From Roseovarius aestuarii (GTDB lineage: Bacteria > Pseudomonadota > Alphaproteobacteria > Rhodobacterales > Rhodobacteraceae), in contig NZ_JAIMIB010000003.1 in assembly GCF_019966515.1 (NCBI RefSeq), positions 124,001-188,000 on the forward strand: DNA of 64,000 bases, read 5' to 3'. Below the pieces are notes generated by a model that ran no database searches, was not told where the DNA came from, and worked only from the letters and a program-made list of their open reading frames with translations. Below are positions 63,293 to 64,000 of this stretch, piece by piece; within the stretch, counting starts at the first letter, position 1, and each line of letters begins with the position of its first letter. Both the position numbers and the translations under genes were made by a program.

Positions 63293-64000
63293 ATGGAAAA
63301 GATTTTGAACGCCGCGCGGGGCGCCGCCGTCGCGTTACTTGTGTCCGGAGGTGCGGCCATTGCGGCTGACGTTCCGGAAAGCGATGATGCCATCAAAGTC
63401 ATATTGAATGACTGGACCGGGCAGCATGTATCGACAAAAATTGCGGGCGAGTTGCTCAAGAAGATGGGCTATAACATCGAATATGTCAGCGCGGGCGCGC
63501 TGCCGCAACATGCCGGGCTGGCGCAGGGCAATCTGCATTTTCAGGCCGAGGTGTGGACCAACAATATCGGTGATCTTTACCCCAAGGCCGTCGAGTCCGG
63601 GGATATCGTCGTGCTGGGCGATCTGGGTCTGGAGCCGCGCGAAGGTTGGATCTATCCGCCCTACATGGAAGAAAAATGTCCGGGACTGCCCGGCTATCAG
63701 GCGCTTTATGACTGCGCCCAGGCCTTTGCCACGGCAGAGACATTCCCGAATGGCCGCCTGATCACCTATCCGGCGGACTGGGGCACCCGTTCGCGCGATA
63801 TCGTGGCCGGGATCGAATTGCCGTATAACGCGGTTGCGGGGGGCAGTGAGGGCGCAATGATGGCTGAACTGCAATCGGCCTATGCCGCAGGTGATCCGAT
63901 CCTGATGATGATCTGGCAACCGCACTGGATCTTTGCCGATCTCGATCTCAACTGGGTGGAATGGAATCCGGTTGAGGGCGAATGTGTCGAGGAAGCGCAG
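63293..64000 (+). CDS. Glycine betaine/choline ABC transporter substrate-binding protein (partial, ProX/OpuAC type)
   Basis: The gene runs off the right edge; 236 codons are visible without a stop. Signal peptide about residues 1-23 (ending GGAAIAA). The mature part begins DVPESDDAIKVILNDWTGQHVSTKIAGELL (in parts: VILNDWTGQH), and has YVSAGALPQHAGLAQGNLHFQAEVW, YPADWGTRSRDIVAGI and WQPHWIFADLDLNWVEW. The Trp-rich pattern is that of the aromatic cage binding quaternary amines in OpuAC-type proteins. GGGAGG lies 7 bp before the ATG. With the BetI-like regulator it suggests uptake of glycine betaine, proline betaine or choline. Confidence 0.9.
   Translation, partial: MEKILNAARGAAVALLVSGGAAIAADVPESDDAIKVILNDWTGQHVSTKIAGELLKKMGYNIEYVSAGALPQHAGLAQGNLHFQAEVWTNNIGDLYPKAVESGDIVVLGDLGLEPREGWIYPPYMEEKCPGLPGYQALYDCAQAFATAETFPNGRLITYPADWGTRSRDIVAGIELPYNAVAGGSEGAMMAELQSAYAAGDPILMMIWQPHWIFADLDLNWVEWNPVEGECVEEAQ

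Overview
The window looks like a chromosomal segment of a Rhodobacterales (Roseobacter-type) alphaproteobacterium. The evidence is the alphaproteobacterial TCA cluster order mdh-sucC-sucD-sucA-sucB-lpd, an ftsE-ftsX-plsC operon, two complete TRAP transporters, an MbfA-type membrane ferritin gene with an Irr-type iron-control palindrome, a pyrrolysine-free MttB homologue, several Lrp/AsnC regulators, GC-rich DNA and dense gene packing. No rRNA, tRNA, CRISPR array, insertion sequence or prophage was seen.

Layout. Positions 1-3.2 kb hold a small secreted protein, a TSUP permease, malate dehydrogenase, a small membrane protein and a thiamine-binding-type protein. From 3.2 to 12.6 kb lies the TCA/2-oxoglutarate dehydrogenase cluster, interrupted by an AT-rich unknown gene and a MAPEG gene before lpd. 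From 12.6 to 18.6 kb come a sterol-desaturase family protein, an endolysin-like amidase, and the ftsE-ftsX-plsC-flavoprotein operon with a divergent zinc-ribbon membrane protein. From 18.7 to 27.5 kb an RpiR regulator faces an operon of an N-formylglutamate amidohydrolase family enzyme, TRAP DctQMP, a glutamine-synthetase-like ligase, aldehyde dehydrogenase and iron alcohol dehydrogenase. This set reads as a gamma-glutamylation route for an amino alcohol such as ethanolamine. From 27.6 to 36.3 kb are Lrp/hpd, an alanine/glycine symporter with a universal stress protein and its own Lrp, a rhomboid-fold protein lacking catalytic residues, trpS, an amidinotransferase-fold protein, a VOC protein and a class IV aminotransferase.

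The most unusual region is 36.5-41.0 kb. It encodes an M28 peptidase, a small beta-rich protein, an M43 (pappalysin-like) metalloprotease carrying a perfect four-residue lysine-acid repeat, and an ATP-grasp ligase of the graspetide (MvdC/MvdD) type. The two proteases share a C-terminal helical module. I propose that the ligase crosslinks the Lys and Asp/Glu side chains of the repeat, giving a covalently stapled protease tail.

From 41 kb to the end: mbfA with an iron-control element, a second TRAP system, a 52-residue secreted peptide with twin TetR operators, a DUF4198/HupE pair, a MttB-flavoprotein-cupin locus with its TetR regulator, alanine dehydrogenase with its Lrp regulator, pnp, L-asparaginase, a GcvT-like/VOC/GMC oxidoreductase operon, a DMT exporter, and a BetI-like regulator facing a glycine-betaine-type binding protein gene that runs off the right edge. 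A shared palindrome-like site ties these last units together.
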